Origin: Strigops habroptila
Taxonomy: Eukaryota; Chordata; Aves; Psittaciformes; Psittacidae
DNA: 64,000 nucleotides
Direction of reading: 5' to 3'
NCBI RefSeq assembly: GCF_004027225.2
Contig: NC_044278.2
Span: 60,524,243 to 60,588,242 of the forward strand
Positions 1 to 12,200 of the stretch are shown here, piece after piece. The notes under the pieces were generated by a model. That model was not told the origin of the DNA, searched no databases, and saw only the letters and a list, made by a program, of their open reading frames with translations. A program made the position numbers and the translations under genes. How positions within the stretch are numbered: position 1 is the first letter of the stretch; the number at the start of each line of letters is the position of its first letter.

Positions 1-1394
1 CTCCCCAGCATCCTTGTAGGCCCCCTTCAGATACTGGAAGGATACATTTTTTAAGAAACAATTTGTAAAAACACTCGAGTGGAATCAAATGTTCGCAGCT
101 CTGCACATAGCTCTAGTAAACAGATGCTGAAATAGGGTGAAAAATGTGCATTTAGTTGCAGTCTCACATGTAGAATAATTTCTATGTTAATAAGAGGTAA
201 AAATAGTTATAGATGCTGAATTTTTGGCCTCTGTTAGCTGCATGAATGTGTTTAATGAGATTGCATTGGCACGGGCAAGCTGGAGAACATTTTGGACCTT
301 CATGCTACATGGATTGCTTAGAAGATGAATGCACTTATTTTCAAAGCTGGAACAATTAGAAAAATAATCCTTTGCTTGGACTGAAATAATGAAGGATACT
401 TTTTTGTTTTATCCCCTGGGCACCATGCAGATAAAAGTGACTTTTTAACATCATGGCTATAGCACCCTCCCCCAACAGGAATAGGAAAAATAGGCAAAGT
501 AGTTTTATACATCAGAAACTAAAGACTGGGGCCAAATACTAAGAAGTAATAAGGACAAACCATGTAGATAAGACAAATTCTCCTCTGAGTTCCTGTGTGC
601 ATTTCGAAAACTGAAATGAGGTCTGTTGTGGGATACAATGAATCTGCTTAGTAGGTTTTCTTGAGTATTAAGACACAGTTTTAACAATGAAATAACTGTT
701 TGTTCCAAGCAAAGGACTTGGGCCATACTTGTCCATTGTGTATTTTGCAAAACTTTTTTTCCAAATCTCAGCCAAAAATATTTCCAAAGAGTCATTCAGA
801 TGGAAAGGCTTTGGCTTGGCAAGTATTTGATATCCTTGCACACAGTTTTTCCTCTGCTGTTGTGAGCAAAATTGAACTGCTTATTGCATTTCCATAGCTA
901 GAAGGCTGCACTGTACCTTCATTTTTACCCATGCAAAATGGGAGCAAAATATCACAGGCATAAAGCAAAAGCCTGTTGCACCCACTTGCAGTCAGGGACG
1001 TTGTGATTAAAGGCATGGGGCACTGGGGAACCAAACCTTTAGATTTTTAAGTGCAAAACATTGAAATGTTTTTATTGTCCACCACAGAAAATGTAATAGA
1101 AACATTAAAGGTGCTCAGTGCGTGTCTCAGTTTAAGCACTTTACAGGGGGCAGAGGGTGTCGGGATGAGTCCCATATGGGGCTGGGCAGGACTATTCCTG
1201 TACTTGGGACCCTGATAAATCCCATAGAGAAGGTAGGTACAAGTCACAGAACCCGCAGAGCTAAAGATTTCATTTTGACAAGTACACAAAGGATCTGAAT
1301 TTCTGCAAGAGACAAAATGAACCCGTTGCACCATTTCTGTTTCTCTCTTTTTTTGTAAAGTTTAGGCTAGGAAAGTATTCTCTTTTTTCCACAG

Positions 1395-1556
1395 AAATTT
1401 GAAGATGACATGTCCTACTGGACCAGCTTAGGGCGTGCTCGTAACGAATACTATGGTGGATACTACCAACACCACTATGATGAAGATTCACCTATTGGTC
1501 CACGAAATCCGCACACTTTCAGGCACGGAGCAGGTGTCAACTACGATGATTACTAA
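1395..1556 (+). CDS. ECRG4: ECRG4 (augurin precursor), terminal coding exon, 3' part of gene only
   Basis: This exon encodes the last 53 residues of augurin, a small secreted precursor processed into peptide hormone-like fragments and linked to growth control and neuroendocrine signalling (family knowledge). Seen directly: a pyrimidine-rich tract ending in ACAG at 1394, then an open frame beginning KFEDDMSYW and closing [10 protein letters not shown] before TAA at 1554-1556. The human protein has the same ending (KFEDD..YW..., HYDEDS.IGPR, RHGA.VNYDDY), so identity is strong although I compare from memory. The stretch is rich in Tyr, Asp and His, as expected for the augurin C-terminus. Human ECRG4 is about 148 residues; the signal peptide and the dibasic processing region lie in earlier exons that are not in positions 1-1394. 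UXS1 follows tail to tail, as in human. Phase 0 at the acceptor is assumed from the frame. Confidence 0.93.
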   Translation, partial: KFEDDMSYWTSLGRARNEYYGGYYQHHYDEDSPIGPRNPHTFRHGAGVNYDDY

Positions 1557-2420
1557 TGCCATTTATCCTACCATAGCTGGTGCCTACAGGGCTGCACTGG
1601 GTGAGGCTGAGTCCTCCTCCCTCAGCCAGAATGACCCTGCTTTTCTTCCATTCATGTAAAACAGCAAGCGCAAAAGAACTGCCAGACTTTGACGAAAGCA
1701 ACACGACTTTTTCAATTATTGTTACTTAGTAGCACACTATATATAAAGTGTTATAGATATAAAGCTTTTTTGATAAAGAGGTTGCCATTATTTAGTAGAG
1801 TTTGTAACACCAAGTTTCATTCCAACTGTATTACTACAGATTGCTTTTTAAAGGGCTTTTTCATTTGTTTTCCTGCAATCAATCACAAAATTACATTATA
1901 TCATCTAGTTTGGCATAGTGTAAGCCAACGCATTTCACATGTGCCGGCTCATTCAGATTTGTGCCAACAAGTAAATTCAGTTACTCTTGCGGGAAAAGGA
2001 AAAACACCCAAACATTCCTCTCAACTGAAGTGCTGCCTTGTTGCCTCCTCTGCTGTTTCCGTACCTACCGCACGCAGGCCTCCAGACTGGGGTGACATGG
2101 CACTTCTGCAGTTCCTGTTGGGACAAGGACAGATGTTCACAAAAGCTAAATTCAGTGTAGAGGAGCTCCCCTACCTGCAAAGCCTGTGAAAGGAAAGGAT
2201 TCTCCAGGGAAGGGGCTCAATACAGCAATATGACTTCAGAGGCAATTGCTGAGATGCACAGCATTTAGCCTGAGTGGCCCCAACCCTTTGCAGGCATGAT
2301 AACCCAAAGGTCATCTTTGATGAATACGCCCCTTTGTGTCCTTTCCACTGAGCTACAAGCTTTCAGGCTAGCTCGAAATGGAATAAAATAACAAACTAAG
2401 CTATTTAAAATGAGGTTAGT
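1557..2420 (+). other. ECRG4: Probable ECRG4 3' untranslated region
   Basis: This is the sequence after the ECRG4 stop. Variant poly(A) hexamers TATAAA (1742-1747 and 1758-1763) and GATAAA (1772-1777) occur about 190-220 bases past the stop. The first canonical AATAAA on this strand is at 2392-2397. The transcript end cannot be decided from sequence alone. A 166-codon open frame at 1689-2189 lies here and shows no recognisable protein features. Confidence 0.45.
2392..2397 (+). promoter_or_regulatory. ECRG4: Candidate distal poly(A) signal of ECRG4 (AATAAA)
   Basis: This is the first canonical AATAAA downstream of the ECRG4 stop on the plus strand, 836 bases past the stop codon. Earlier variant hexamers at 1742-1777 may be the used site instead, because human ECRG4 has a short 3' UTR as I recall it. 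Confidence 0.3.
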
Positions 2421-5400
2421 ATCAGATAGCATCCAACACAGTCTCCAGGTGCAATTTCCTACCACGAAGTTCTCTCTATCCCCAATTCAAACTGGAGTCT
2501 ATGCACGTTATCAAAATATATCAGAGCCTGGGCACTGGTTAATGGAGTGCAGCGGATGAGAGGGGGGTTGGTTAGTGGGGTTAAGATCCCCAAAGTACAA
2601 CCAGCTTTTCTACCACAGCAACATAAGCCACGTTGTTGCTTCTCTTTTGTTACTGTGAAGTCCTCAGGCAGACCTAAGTCCAGGAGGGAGATTTCAATTG
2701 TCAGGGGCTTCAGGAGGAGCTTGGTGGGGGAAAGAGATTGGGCAGGTGAGAAAGGGTGGCTGCTCCACAGCTTCTGGAGCTGAAACATCAGGATAAAGGG
2801 AGATGAAATGTGTACTGCAAACTCCAGCAGGCAGAGAAGACAGCATGGGTGTTTTAGCTGTCTGTCATCTAAAGCTTACCAGAAATTTCCAAAGCATGGG
2901 TCATGGTAACACCATTCTTTACACTTCACTTCTTTCTTAACTCTGAGTGTACTTCCTAATCTTCCACTTAAAGCCCCCATTGTGTGATGGAGTGGTGTCT
3001 GGGACAGGCAGCCTAGCAATATCCAGCTCCCTGCAGGAACGCTTCCAGGGAGACAGCTCTTTGCTGAGGGAGCCAAATCGAACAAACATGTTAGTCACTT
3101 CTGCTCTGCACGTACAGATACACACTGGAGTAACATACTCCAAAACCTCAGCTTCCCCCAGATTTTGGAGGGCTTGATTTTGGCAGAACCCTTGCCAGTT
3201 TAATCACTTTAAAACTGGTGTATTTCCTTGGTAGAAGAGCCTTTATTCCAAATATGGAATAATCACATTCTGAGTCAAGCACGCACTCTTTTGCACAGTT
3301 GGAAAACACCTATTCCTAGAAGAATACTTTCATTTTTGTGTCCTAGCAAAAAAATGCACCGAATTTGGCGCCATTTGAACCATGATGATAATTTCGATCA
3401 TTTCCCAGAATTTACAATGACTGGGAATTCAGACCTGCTGAATAAGGAAGAATAAAGTGCTGCAAATAAACACCAGCTCTTCCTAGGCCTTTGTAAGCTG
3501 TGTCTGTTCCTGCAGACTGACTCAGCCCGGCAGCTTTCCATGATTTGCAGGCTCACAACAAAGCCACGATCTCTCTCTTCTGGATTCTCCAAGAGAAACA
3601 ATAAAAATAAAAACCTCTTCCATTATGTTGTGTTGCATGCTGAAGTCTCCCTGGGATAGAGTTAGCTTTCTTCATAGCGACATGCGTGATGCCATGCCTA
3701 GATTTGTGACTAAACCAATATTGATAATAGGCTGATGTTTCTGGTGTTGTCCAAGGGTGCTTGCACAGCATCAGGACTGCCTGCTTCCCATGCTGTCCCC
3801 TAGCAAGTAGCCAATGGTGGGTGAGAGGGTGGGAGGGGATAGATTTGGGACAGCTGACCCAAACTGGCCAATTCCATACCATATAATGACTTGCTCAACA
3901 TCAAAAGCTGGGGAAGCGGAAAAGAGGGGGTGAGGGGTTCTGTCTTCTACAGTAGCCATTGCTCAGAGACTGGCTGGGCACCAGTCTTGGTGAGCGGCCT
4001 TTGCATCACTTTTTTCCCTTTCTTTCCTTCATTTATTAAACTGCTTTTATCTCAGCCCTCAAGTTTGCTCATTTCTGCTTTCATTCTCTCCTTTGTCCTG
4101 TTGCAGCAGGGGAGTGAATGGCTGTGAGGGTATTTGGCTGCTGGCTGAGGTCAACCCACCACAAGGCAATAGCTCCGAGGAGCAGGCACCCTCCTTCTCG
4201 CAGAGGGGTGCACCTACCTAGAAGCATAGCAGTGGTGATGATGCAAAAGTACATGCAATAAGCTGCAGAGAAAGCAAGTATGAGCTGTCACAGGTTTGGG
4301 CAAAAGGAGGAAGATCATTAAAAAGCAAAGTTTGGCAGTATGCATGGAGTGCTCCTGAGTTAACTACATAAAGTTAATTTCCTGTTGATTTTTTTCTGTC
4401 CCAAAACAGTCAAAAACTCTGCACCCCCTCACAGCCTTTCCACTATGCTGTGCAGAGCGCAGAGCGCTTTGCATCACCATCATCATCCCCAGTCACCCCA
4501 TGGCGGGGGGTCTTCATTCCTCTTAAGTTCCTACTTGTAACACAAACACGTTGAGGGTGGGGGACTGGGCACTTTATCACAGGACTGCTCTCCAGGTGGA
4601 AGATGTAGGTTTCCTTGCCCAAAGCAGCTTTCTCTGCAGTGGGTCAGAGCCCAGATTGATGCGCTTGGCTTTGATAGTACTTAAGGCCACCCCAGAGTTC
4701 CCTGTGGCTTCATGATTTGGACCTTCCAGCTACTTCAGCCATGACATGGCCAAGGGATTCAGAGGATCCTCCTCTCTACAGAGAAGCGTGTGAGAAACTA
4801 GGGAAAACAGCAAGAATGAACCAGCTGATGCTTGTTCCAGCTTGTACATGGCAAAAAAACAAGGTGGATGGAAGTTGTTGTCACATTTGTAATTATGGAA
4901 TAGGCAAGTGAGAGAGGAGAAAGGGACTAGGAAAAGGAAGAGAGAACCAGAGCCTGGGTTTTTTTTTGCAAGAAATATGAAGTATTATTTCAGCAAAACC
5001 ACCCTGTTAGGGAGTCACATTCAGGAAACTCCTGCCATACAACAGAAGCCATGTTTTTCTCCAGAGAAATTGCTGCTGTTCCGTAGCTCTAAGGCGTCAG
5101 ATCCGCAAATAAGGAATTCTCTTCTGCCGCCGCTTGTGATCCAAGCACAGGGAAATGTTCACAATGGAGCAACTACGGATTCGTGGTGGCTCCACTGATT
5201 TCAGGGAAGGGATGTACAGATGGACTAGCAATGCTGAGGGCACGCTTCCCCTGCTAGTAACAAAGCGCTTCTTCCTGCAGACAGGTCTTCTCTGATCTGC
5301 CTTTAAGAACCTTCAAGGACTTCTTGGCCTCAAGCAGCATTAACTCAACACTAATAAGACCGGGGACTAAGGCAATCCATCACACTAATCAAAGCCCTGG

Positions 5401-7302
5401 TTTGCCCTCTGTTATCCTGTTCTCTAAGGCTAATGAATTTATGCAACTGTGTGTCTTCCCTCTTCTCCCTTGCCTCTTTCTCTCAACTTTGAAACTCAAT
5501 TCCAACCCTGACTAAAGTGAAAGTTTTTTCAAATATATTATATTCCTGGAAATCCATTAAAAAAATAGATGACAGAGACATTCATAAATGCCAGAGGGCA
5601 ATGAGCTCACTGGCTACTAAATCCACGGAGTCCACATACATCAAGAGAAGTGCAAACACCCTAGACACAAGAAGACTGTCAGATCAGATCATGATTTCCC
5701 CATATAGCAAAAAATCTAACCTAAAGATAGACATGAGACTTCTCTAGATTATATATTCATGGAACTACTTGAAATAAATTTGGTCTCCAAACTCCACTAT
5801 ATGGTCTGTAGACCAGCAATGTGGTTTACAGTGCTCCTGAGCACCCTACATAGACAAATAAAGCAACAGGACATCATGTTTAAAAAAACCAAATCATAAA
5901 ATCCAACTGTGGATCTCACACTGTGGTAACTTCCAGCAGCAAGAGTAGTCCTCCTTGTGAGGTTCAAGCAATCCACAGCAGTGGATGCCTTGCACACATC
6001 TCCTTCTAGAAGGCTGATCTCACTCGCCAGCACCAAGCTGGCCGTTTCACCACAGACCTCTGCTACACTGCATATTCTCTGAGAGGAAGACATGCATCTA
6101 ACACCAGCTGAACTGCCTGTTCGTGCAGATCACTGTGACTAAATAGGCACTCCAATGCATCTATTTATATGTCATGTTAGTTTTACCTTGCCTGCCTGCC
6201 CAGGTGTCAGCAGAAAATCCCAATTCTCAGTTTTCCTACAAAAAAACCCAATTACAATACATTATATTCTGGCATGGAAATGAGAACACATCTCGGCTTC
6301 ATTTACTCCCGAGTCCTATGTTTCCAAGATTTCAGTGCTGTGTTCGACTGCTCTCCATCAGAAGCAGTTCTTCTGGCAAGGCAGCCACTGTTTCTTACCT
6401 GCGGTTCCCTGCACACGCGATGCTTCCTTCTCCTATCGAGACATGTAATCCCAGATGGGAGCAGAAAGCATCTGCCTTCTCAAAGACTCAGTTCAGACCA
6501 GACAAAACTTGAAATTACCCCAGACTTTCAGTCTTAAGCACCTGAGGAGTGTGTTTTAACAGCCACAATTCATGCCTTTCGAATCGTGTAGGCCAGTCAC
6601 TGGCTTCAGACACGAAGGGTGGCAACAGCTGTCTCAGCTGCTGTTCCTGGAAGACACGATTTAGAATGAAGACATGAACTGAACCAAGAACTTCTGAAAC
6701 AAAAGCTAGAAACAGAACAAGGAAAGCAGCAAATCAATACAACCTGCTGCTCAGGCCCAGTGGGAGGCATGCCACACACTTACAGATCAGTTGTATTGGT
6801 ATCAGTCATTTGCCCTCTCTCTGATTTCCTGCTTTTAGGAAGGAAGTCAGGCTGTGAAGTAACCTAAAAAGCTTTTAAATTCGTGTCTGTAGTATCCAAA
6901 CGTTCAAACTTTGTAAAGGATCTCCAGAAGCATGCTTGTTCCAGTGCCACATATGTATTTGCACTGGAAAAGCCATCAGATTAAATGGAAAACAGCCCTG
7001 GAAGTAACAGCTGGTATCCACAGCTCCCATTTATTTTCAATGGCTGCTCTAAATGTTAGACTAGGGTTGCAGCCTTGTGCACCATCTCTTCATAGGTGTT
7101 TTGGCACCCAATGGCATAATTTGCACGAGGATTAAAACAAGGAGAAAGAGCACCTTCCCCCCTAGAGTTTAAGGGTTAAAACCACCGTGCTGGGAGCTGA
7201 TGAACAGTTCTCACCACAGAACTATTAAAGTGGGCACTACTTTCACATCTATCCAGCTGTGGCTTTGAGTATAGGGAGAGGTTGTGCTTTGTGCACTGTG
7301 TA

Positions 7303-7328
7303 ATAAACTGTCAGTAATGACAGTTTAT
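7303..7328. repeat. Perfect 11-bp inverted repeat (hairpin) with 4-base loop
   Basis: Arms ATAAACTGTCA (7303-7313) and TGACAGTTTAT (7318-7328) are exact reverse complements around the loop GTAA. It is the cleanest short hairpin I noticed in the intergenic space. Function unknown; it could be chance or the remnant of a small inverted-repeat element. Confidence 0.85.
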
Positions 7329-8040
7329 AGGCACATTTGGAGTATGCACACCATGGTGTACTTTTCAGGCAATTTAATATGGAATTAATGTCCAGATCAA
7401 GTAGAACCTAGAAAAAGGCTTCAAACAAAAAGCAGACCTCAAGCTGCTCAGATGTGGAAAAGATGAAGGCAATGTACAATACCCAAATTCTACCTCTGAG
7501 ACCAGACAGGAAAATGGTCCTTGACTCCCCATCGTAGTTACATGGCAGATTTCCACCAGAAGAAAACCTGTGCATGTAAGCAGGGAGGAAACTGTTTTGT
7601 CTTGAAAGGATTGCTGCAGACCTGGTCCAGACAGGGCACACAAATGAACACAGCAGCCCCATCACTGCTGGAGTCCTAGGGAACTTTACCAGACAGACTG
7701 GATGGGACTCCAAGCCTTGCAAGCACCGGGAGGCTCTGATGCGTGATGTGCTCAGACAAGAGGGCCAAAATACCACACTGCTCCTAGGGTCTTCCCTAGG
7801 TCTGGGCATCATGTCACCACTACAGGTAACTCCCACTTTAATCACCAATCTAAAGATACTCAAAAGCTAATAAAACATCAAACTTGAATGAGCTAAAGTC
7901 AACTCACTTTGCTTGTTAAAATTAAAGATATTCAAGTGGCACTAAGCCAAAATACCTTTTAAAAACTCTACCAATCTCCCCTCCTAGGTATCCAGTCTTA
8001 GGTATTAAAAAATAAGGAGAACTATTAAAAATAAAAGGAA

Positions 8041-8100
8041 TTGGTTGGTTTTGGTGGTGTTTTTCTGTTGTTTGTTTGCTTGGGTTTTTTTGTTTGCTTG
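8041..8100 (+). repeat. T/G-rich low-complexity tract
   Basis: The stretch is almost entirely T and G on the plus strand, with repeated TTGG, GTTTG and a GGGTTTTTTT block. It lies just beyond the likely 3' end of UXS1. No coding or RNA feature is apparent. Confidence 0.75.
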
Positions 8101-8436
8101 AAAGCATTTACTGGCAATTCAATAATTGCTTAACAAGAAAACATTTCCTCAGTTAGGGAGGCTGAAGTTAGACTCTACAGTTTAAAGAAAGCCCTATACT
8201 CCTGCATCACTATTAACTACCTGGTTTGGAATAAATCATGATGGTTTTGCCCAATCTATTTCAACAGAGATCCTGCAGCCCTTCCCGCATATCTATTGAG
8301 AGACAAGCAATGAAAACGCAAAGTTACTAACTTTAAGCCAATTATTTACAGACTTACTTTCTAATTAATATACAATGAATGCACAGATGCGTAATGCTAG
8401 AGAAGTGCCCACAGTCAAACCCTGAAACCAGTAAAG

Positions 8437-9165
8437 AGAAGTTTCAATATTTTATTAAAATAGCATATTCAACCACTGTAACCAATTATACATTAACTTT
8501 ATTCCCAGAGTACGCACAACACAGTAGTGATTCAAAATATCCTTATCCATGGTAATCAATGAAAATATCTCAAATTCAAGTGTACAACTAAAACTAAACC
8601 CTTGAAAAAAAATCTCTCCTTTAAAGAATACATAAAGCTCTCATACAGAATTCTTTTAAATTCCTCTATATGTAGACGTCAGTGTCTCTCACCTGACAAT
8701 ACCACTAGCTTTTTTCTTATGCATAGTAGAACATCTCATATTTTATAGTACCCATTTTATAAATAAATTGGCATTTTCCATCCCATTTGTGTTTATCTTC
8801 AGCTTCACAAAGAAACCAGTAAATAAAACTGTCAAGGACAGTCACAACAAAATGATCTCACAGCAAGATATAAAACCTGAAGATACTAAAAGATGCTTCT
8901 ACTCTATTTTACATAAAAAGACAGATTTAAAAAGTGCAAGGCAAGATTTGCAGGGGAAGGGGAATATCTGTTTGTTATTTTTAGGCACATCCACTTCTTT
9001 AAAGCAAGCTTCAGAATGAAATTCCAGTTTGTTCTTCATGATACCTGTGTTTCAAAGTCTCTCTCAAACTAAAAAAAAAAAAAAAAAAAAGGAAAAAAAA
9101 TAAAAAGAAAAAAAATCACATCCGTCAAATGTCAAGCAAGGAACTTCCTGTCCAACCAACAGTCT
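8437..9165 (-). other. UXS1: Probable UXS1 3' untranslated region
   Basis: This is the sequence following the UXS1 stop codon in transcript direction. It includes a 20-base A-run on the plus strand at 9071-9090, extended by further A-rich sequence to 9115, which would be a long U-rich stretch in the mRNA. Minus-strand AATAAA motifs fall at 8498-8503 and 8451-8456. The end given here assumes use of the latter, followed by a G/U-rich stretch. Confidence 0.5.
8451..8456 (-). promoter_or_regulatory. UXS1: Candidate poly(A) signal of UXS1 (AATAAA on minus strand)
   Basis: The plus strand reads TTTATT here, giving AATAAA in transcript sense about 710 bases past the UXS1 stop. G/U-rich sequence follows in transcript direction. 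An alternative AATAAA is at 8498-8503. Confidence 0.45.
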
Positions 9166-9297
9166 TCAGTTATGTCTTGTTCTTCCTTTTTTCATCCTTG
9201 CAGGTTTAGGTTTGGGAATATACTGATTGTTTGCCTGATACTCAAGTTCTTTACGGAAGTAATGAATTGCTTTATTCAAACCTTCTTCCAGTGGGAC
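9166..9297 (-). CDS. UXS1: UXS1 last coding exon (residues 378-420 and stop)
   Basis: The exon encodes 43 residues from [10 protein letters not shown] to KKGRTRHN and then TGA (plus-strand TCA at 9166-9168). The acceptor reads GGGAACAG immediately before GTCCCACTG, phase 0. The region forms the C-terminal helix and the basic tail of the short-chain dehydrogenase fold. The final residue is Asn, where human has Ser as I recall it, a conservative terminal change. Confidence 0.96.
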   Translation of the reverse strand, partial: VPLEEGLNKAIHYFRKELEYQANNQYIPKPKPARMKKGRTRHN

Positions 9298-12200
9298 CTG
9301 TTCCCAAAAGCAAGGAGAGAATCATATCATTCTAAGTTCACATCAGCTCTTTTCACAATAGTATCTTTTCTAATACAGCTATCGAAAGACTGCTAGAGGT
9401 CTCATTCTTAGCCAATGTAAGTATTAACAGCACCACATACTGGTTACTTCTTGGCAGTTCTGATGTGTGTTAGCTTTTAAGCATCAGATACATTTTCTTA
9501 CATAGTAAGTCAAAAACCCCAACAAATTTAAATCTCCAGCAGGTGGTTATGATTGGTCTGTTTATACATAATTCTTCCTTCAATTCCTAATACACTGGAA
9601 GAGAAGCATGCAGAAATTTAAGCCCCTTCTGTTATTAATGACTAAAGATCCTCTTTCACAGAATCTCACAGACTGGTTATAAAGGTGGTAGGTTTTGTTG
9701 GGTTTTTTAAATTTTTTTTATTTTAGTTTAGTTTTTACTTCTTCAGTGCTCCACTGATATACAGAAAAAGGGATACAAATTATCATCCAGTATATCATTT
9801 GGCATCCTTAAATCCTATACAAATAATTGTAATTCTTTATATTCTGTGTCTGTAATTTAAACACTAAGATTTACAGATTGTAACAACAGAAGTACTACCC
9901 CCTTTTCTCAGGAGCCAGATGCTGTGACATGTTCACTGATAACATCATCAATACAGGACAATAAAATAGCAGCACAAGAACTACTTGCCTTGATGCACCA
10001 ACACTGTAACTGCTACTTCAGAGTAAGTTTTGTTACTGACTGTGCCAAACACAGAAGGTCAGAAGTAAAAGGTTAACTGTTTTAAACCTTTTGTGATTGT
10101 AACACTTGCCACTGTCCTTGTGCACTGTCCTTTCAGGCACAGTCTATTTATATTGGGTGCCTCTGTGAATCCTTTCAGAATGGTCTGGAGTTGCCTTTTT
10201 CTGTTAATAGGCTTACATTTACTAGATAGGTTCACATGTTTCCTGGAAAGAGTTTTGTTTGCAAATCTAAAAAAGCCTGCAAACCACTGTGCTAGCTAGA
10301 ATGGGGAGCTAAGAAAGTCACACCTTTTCTGGGGATAAAGTAGACCTTACTTCCCCAAAGAAACCAGCTCTTATCATCAGGTATGCCTGGTTATACGCAG
10401 TTAACTTCACCAAAAAGATTGAGAAAGGAAAAACCAGCAACCACGGGCATTTTGCATATCTTGCATATTAGCTGTGCAGAACCATCACAATCTTGACATC
10501 ACCTCAGGTGGCTGGTAACTAAGCTTTAGAGGTGGACAGACATTATTGTGGATGGTGAGATGGCAGACTAACCTTGAGCATGTTTAAAGCTTATCAACAC
10601 ACAGAACAAGCCCTGAACATCTCTACATATGATACCTGTAATCCAAAATAAGGGCTTCTTATTCTGGTTTATTTTAGTCTAACAGAATAAAGCTAATATT
10701 GTGTCATTTCTCTGGCTAGCTTCTGTTTTGCCTGAGTTCCACATATTTCCCTTTAAACAAATTCTAAAAACCACAACATTTTTCTGGTGCTCATATTTCT
10801 CCCTATTAATCCAAATAAACTTTTTTGGTTACAATGTTATAGGTAATCTTATAAATGGTCTTACTCCGAAGATTTTCTAAAAATATTTAATTTAAATGAA
10901 AGCAATTTTTCCCTTCCATAAGGCATGTTACCACAGCAAAACAGGAATGAGGGTTACAGCAACAACAGCAAAGTCATTAGCTCCCATAACTGTGTACCAC
11001 ATATTTCAAAGGATTCAATGGGCTTACACAAAGGCAGACACTTCGTAACACACATGTGTAAAAGTTAAAATGGCTATCCTAACAATGTTTTTTTTCTACT
11101 TAAGTATATTACAAATGCTAATGCCAATCTGCTCTTCTGCATGGCACAGGCCATACAATCTTGCCCAGCAATTCCTGAATCATGAGCTAGGGCAACGTAT
11201 GAGAGACAGCCTTTTAAACAACTGTTCTGGAGATTGTGTTAAGCAGATATTCTGATAACCCAAATGTATCATTATAATGTAGTCCTCCATCCCCCTCTGC
11301 CACCCTGTGTTTCTGCATACAACAGAAATACAGCTGTACATACCACAGGTTCCCAGCCAAGCAATAACTTGGCTTTTCTGATGTCAGGTTTTCGTTTCTG
11401 AGGGTCATCCTGTGCTTCTGAGAGAAACTGGATTTCACTCCCACTGCCTATTAAACAAGAGACTATGTGTTATCATCTGCAAGTCACTATGCCTTACATT
11501 TACACCTTTCCTACCTACTGGAGCATCAGTCTTCCTGCAGCTTTCTGCTTCATAATTCTACCATTGAACTGCTTTCCACAGACACAGCTGCACTGCATGC
11601 AACAGCTGGGTGAATGAGCTGTTCCGCAGCAACATGGATTCACAAAGCATTTCACACAGATTCACACATGGATTCACAGAAAGGAAGTTATGCTTGACCA
11701 GTCTAATAACCTTCTATGATGAAATGACTGCTTAGGTAGGTCCTGTTGGACACCAACTTGCACGTAAGCCAGCCACGTGCCTTTGCCACAAAGAAGGCAA
11801 ATTGTATCCTGGGCTGCAGTAGGAGGAATGCTGCCAGAAGGTCAAGGGAGATATCTTTGACCTCTACTCAGCACTGGTGTGATACACCTGAAGGGCTGAC
11901 ACCAGTTCTGGGTTCCCCAGTACAAGAGAGACATGGGCCTACTGTAGAGGGTCCAACAAAGGGCCATGAAGATGAAGGGACTGGAGCCCCTGTGCTGTGA
12001 GGAGAGGCTGAGAGAGCTGGGACTGTTCGGCCTGGAGAAGAGAAGGCTCAGGGGGATTTTATCCATGTGGATAAATACCTGATGAGAGGAGTAGAGAAGA
12101 AGGAGCCAGGCTCTTTTCAGTGGTGCTCAGGGACAGGACCAGAGGCAATGAGCACAAACTGAGGTTCCTCCTGAACATCAGGAAATGCTGTTTTACTGAG

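Larger units (their letters stand above)
2421..8430. other. Intergenic region between ECRG4 and UXS1 3' ends
   Basis: I see no conserved coding exon, RNA gene or recognisable transposon in these 6 kb. Open frames are short and overlap on both strands, as expected by chance. Notable structure is limited to a perfect hairpin at 7303-7328 and a T/G-rich tract at 8041-8100. Further plus-strand AATAAA motifs occur at 3451-3456 and near 3600. Confidence 0.6.

Noticed and set aside
1..1394. Search for the preceding ECRG4 exon
   Set aside because: No plus-strand sequence matching the RQLWDRTRPEVQQW segment of the family was found; it should be left of the window.
1689..2189. 166-codon open frame on the plus strand after the ECRG4 stop
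   Set aside because: It lies in the probable 3' UTR, has no recognisable domain and a Leu/Ser/Cys-rich random look, and is overlapped by an open frame on the other strand.
7374..7863. Overlapping minus-strand frames of 151 and 89 codons in the intergenic region
   Set aside because: Two frames open over the same stretch with no similarity to known proteins; no splice or poly(A) context.
9658..9690. 'cacagaatctcacagactggttat' resembling a minus-strand CR1 tail
   Set aside because: Only about 24 bases match loosely and the continuation does not follow CR1, so it is not reported as an element.
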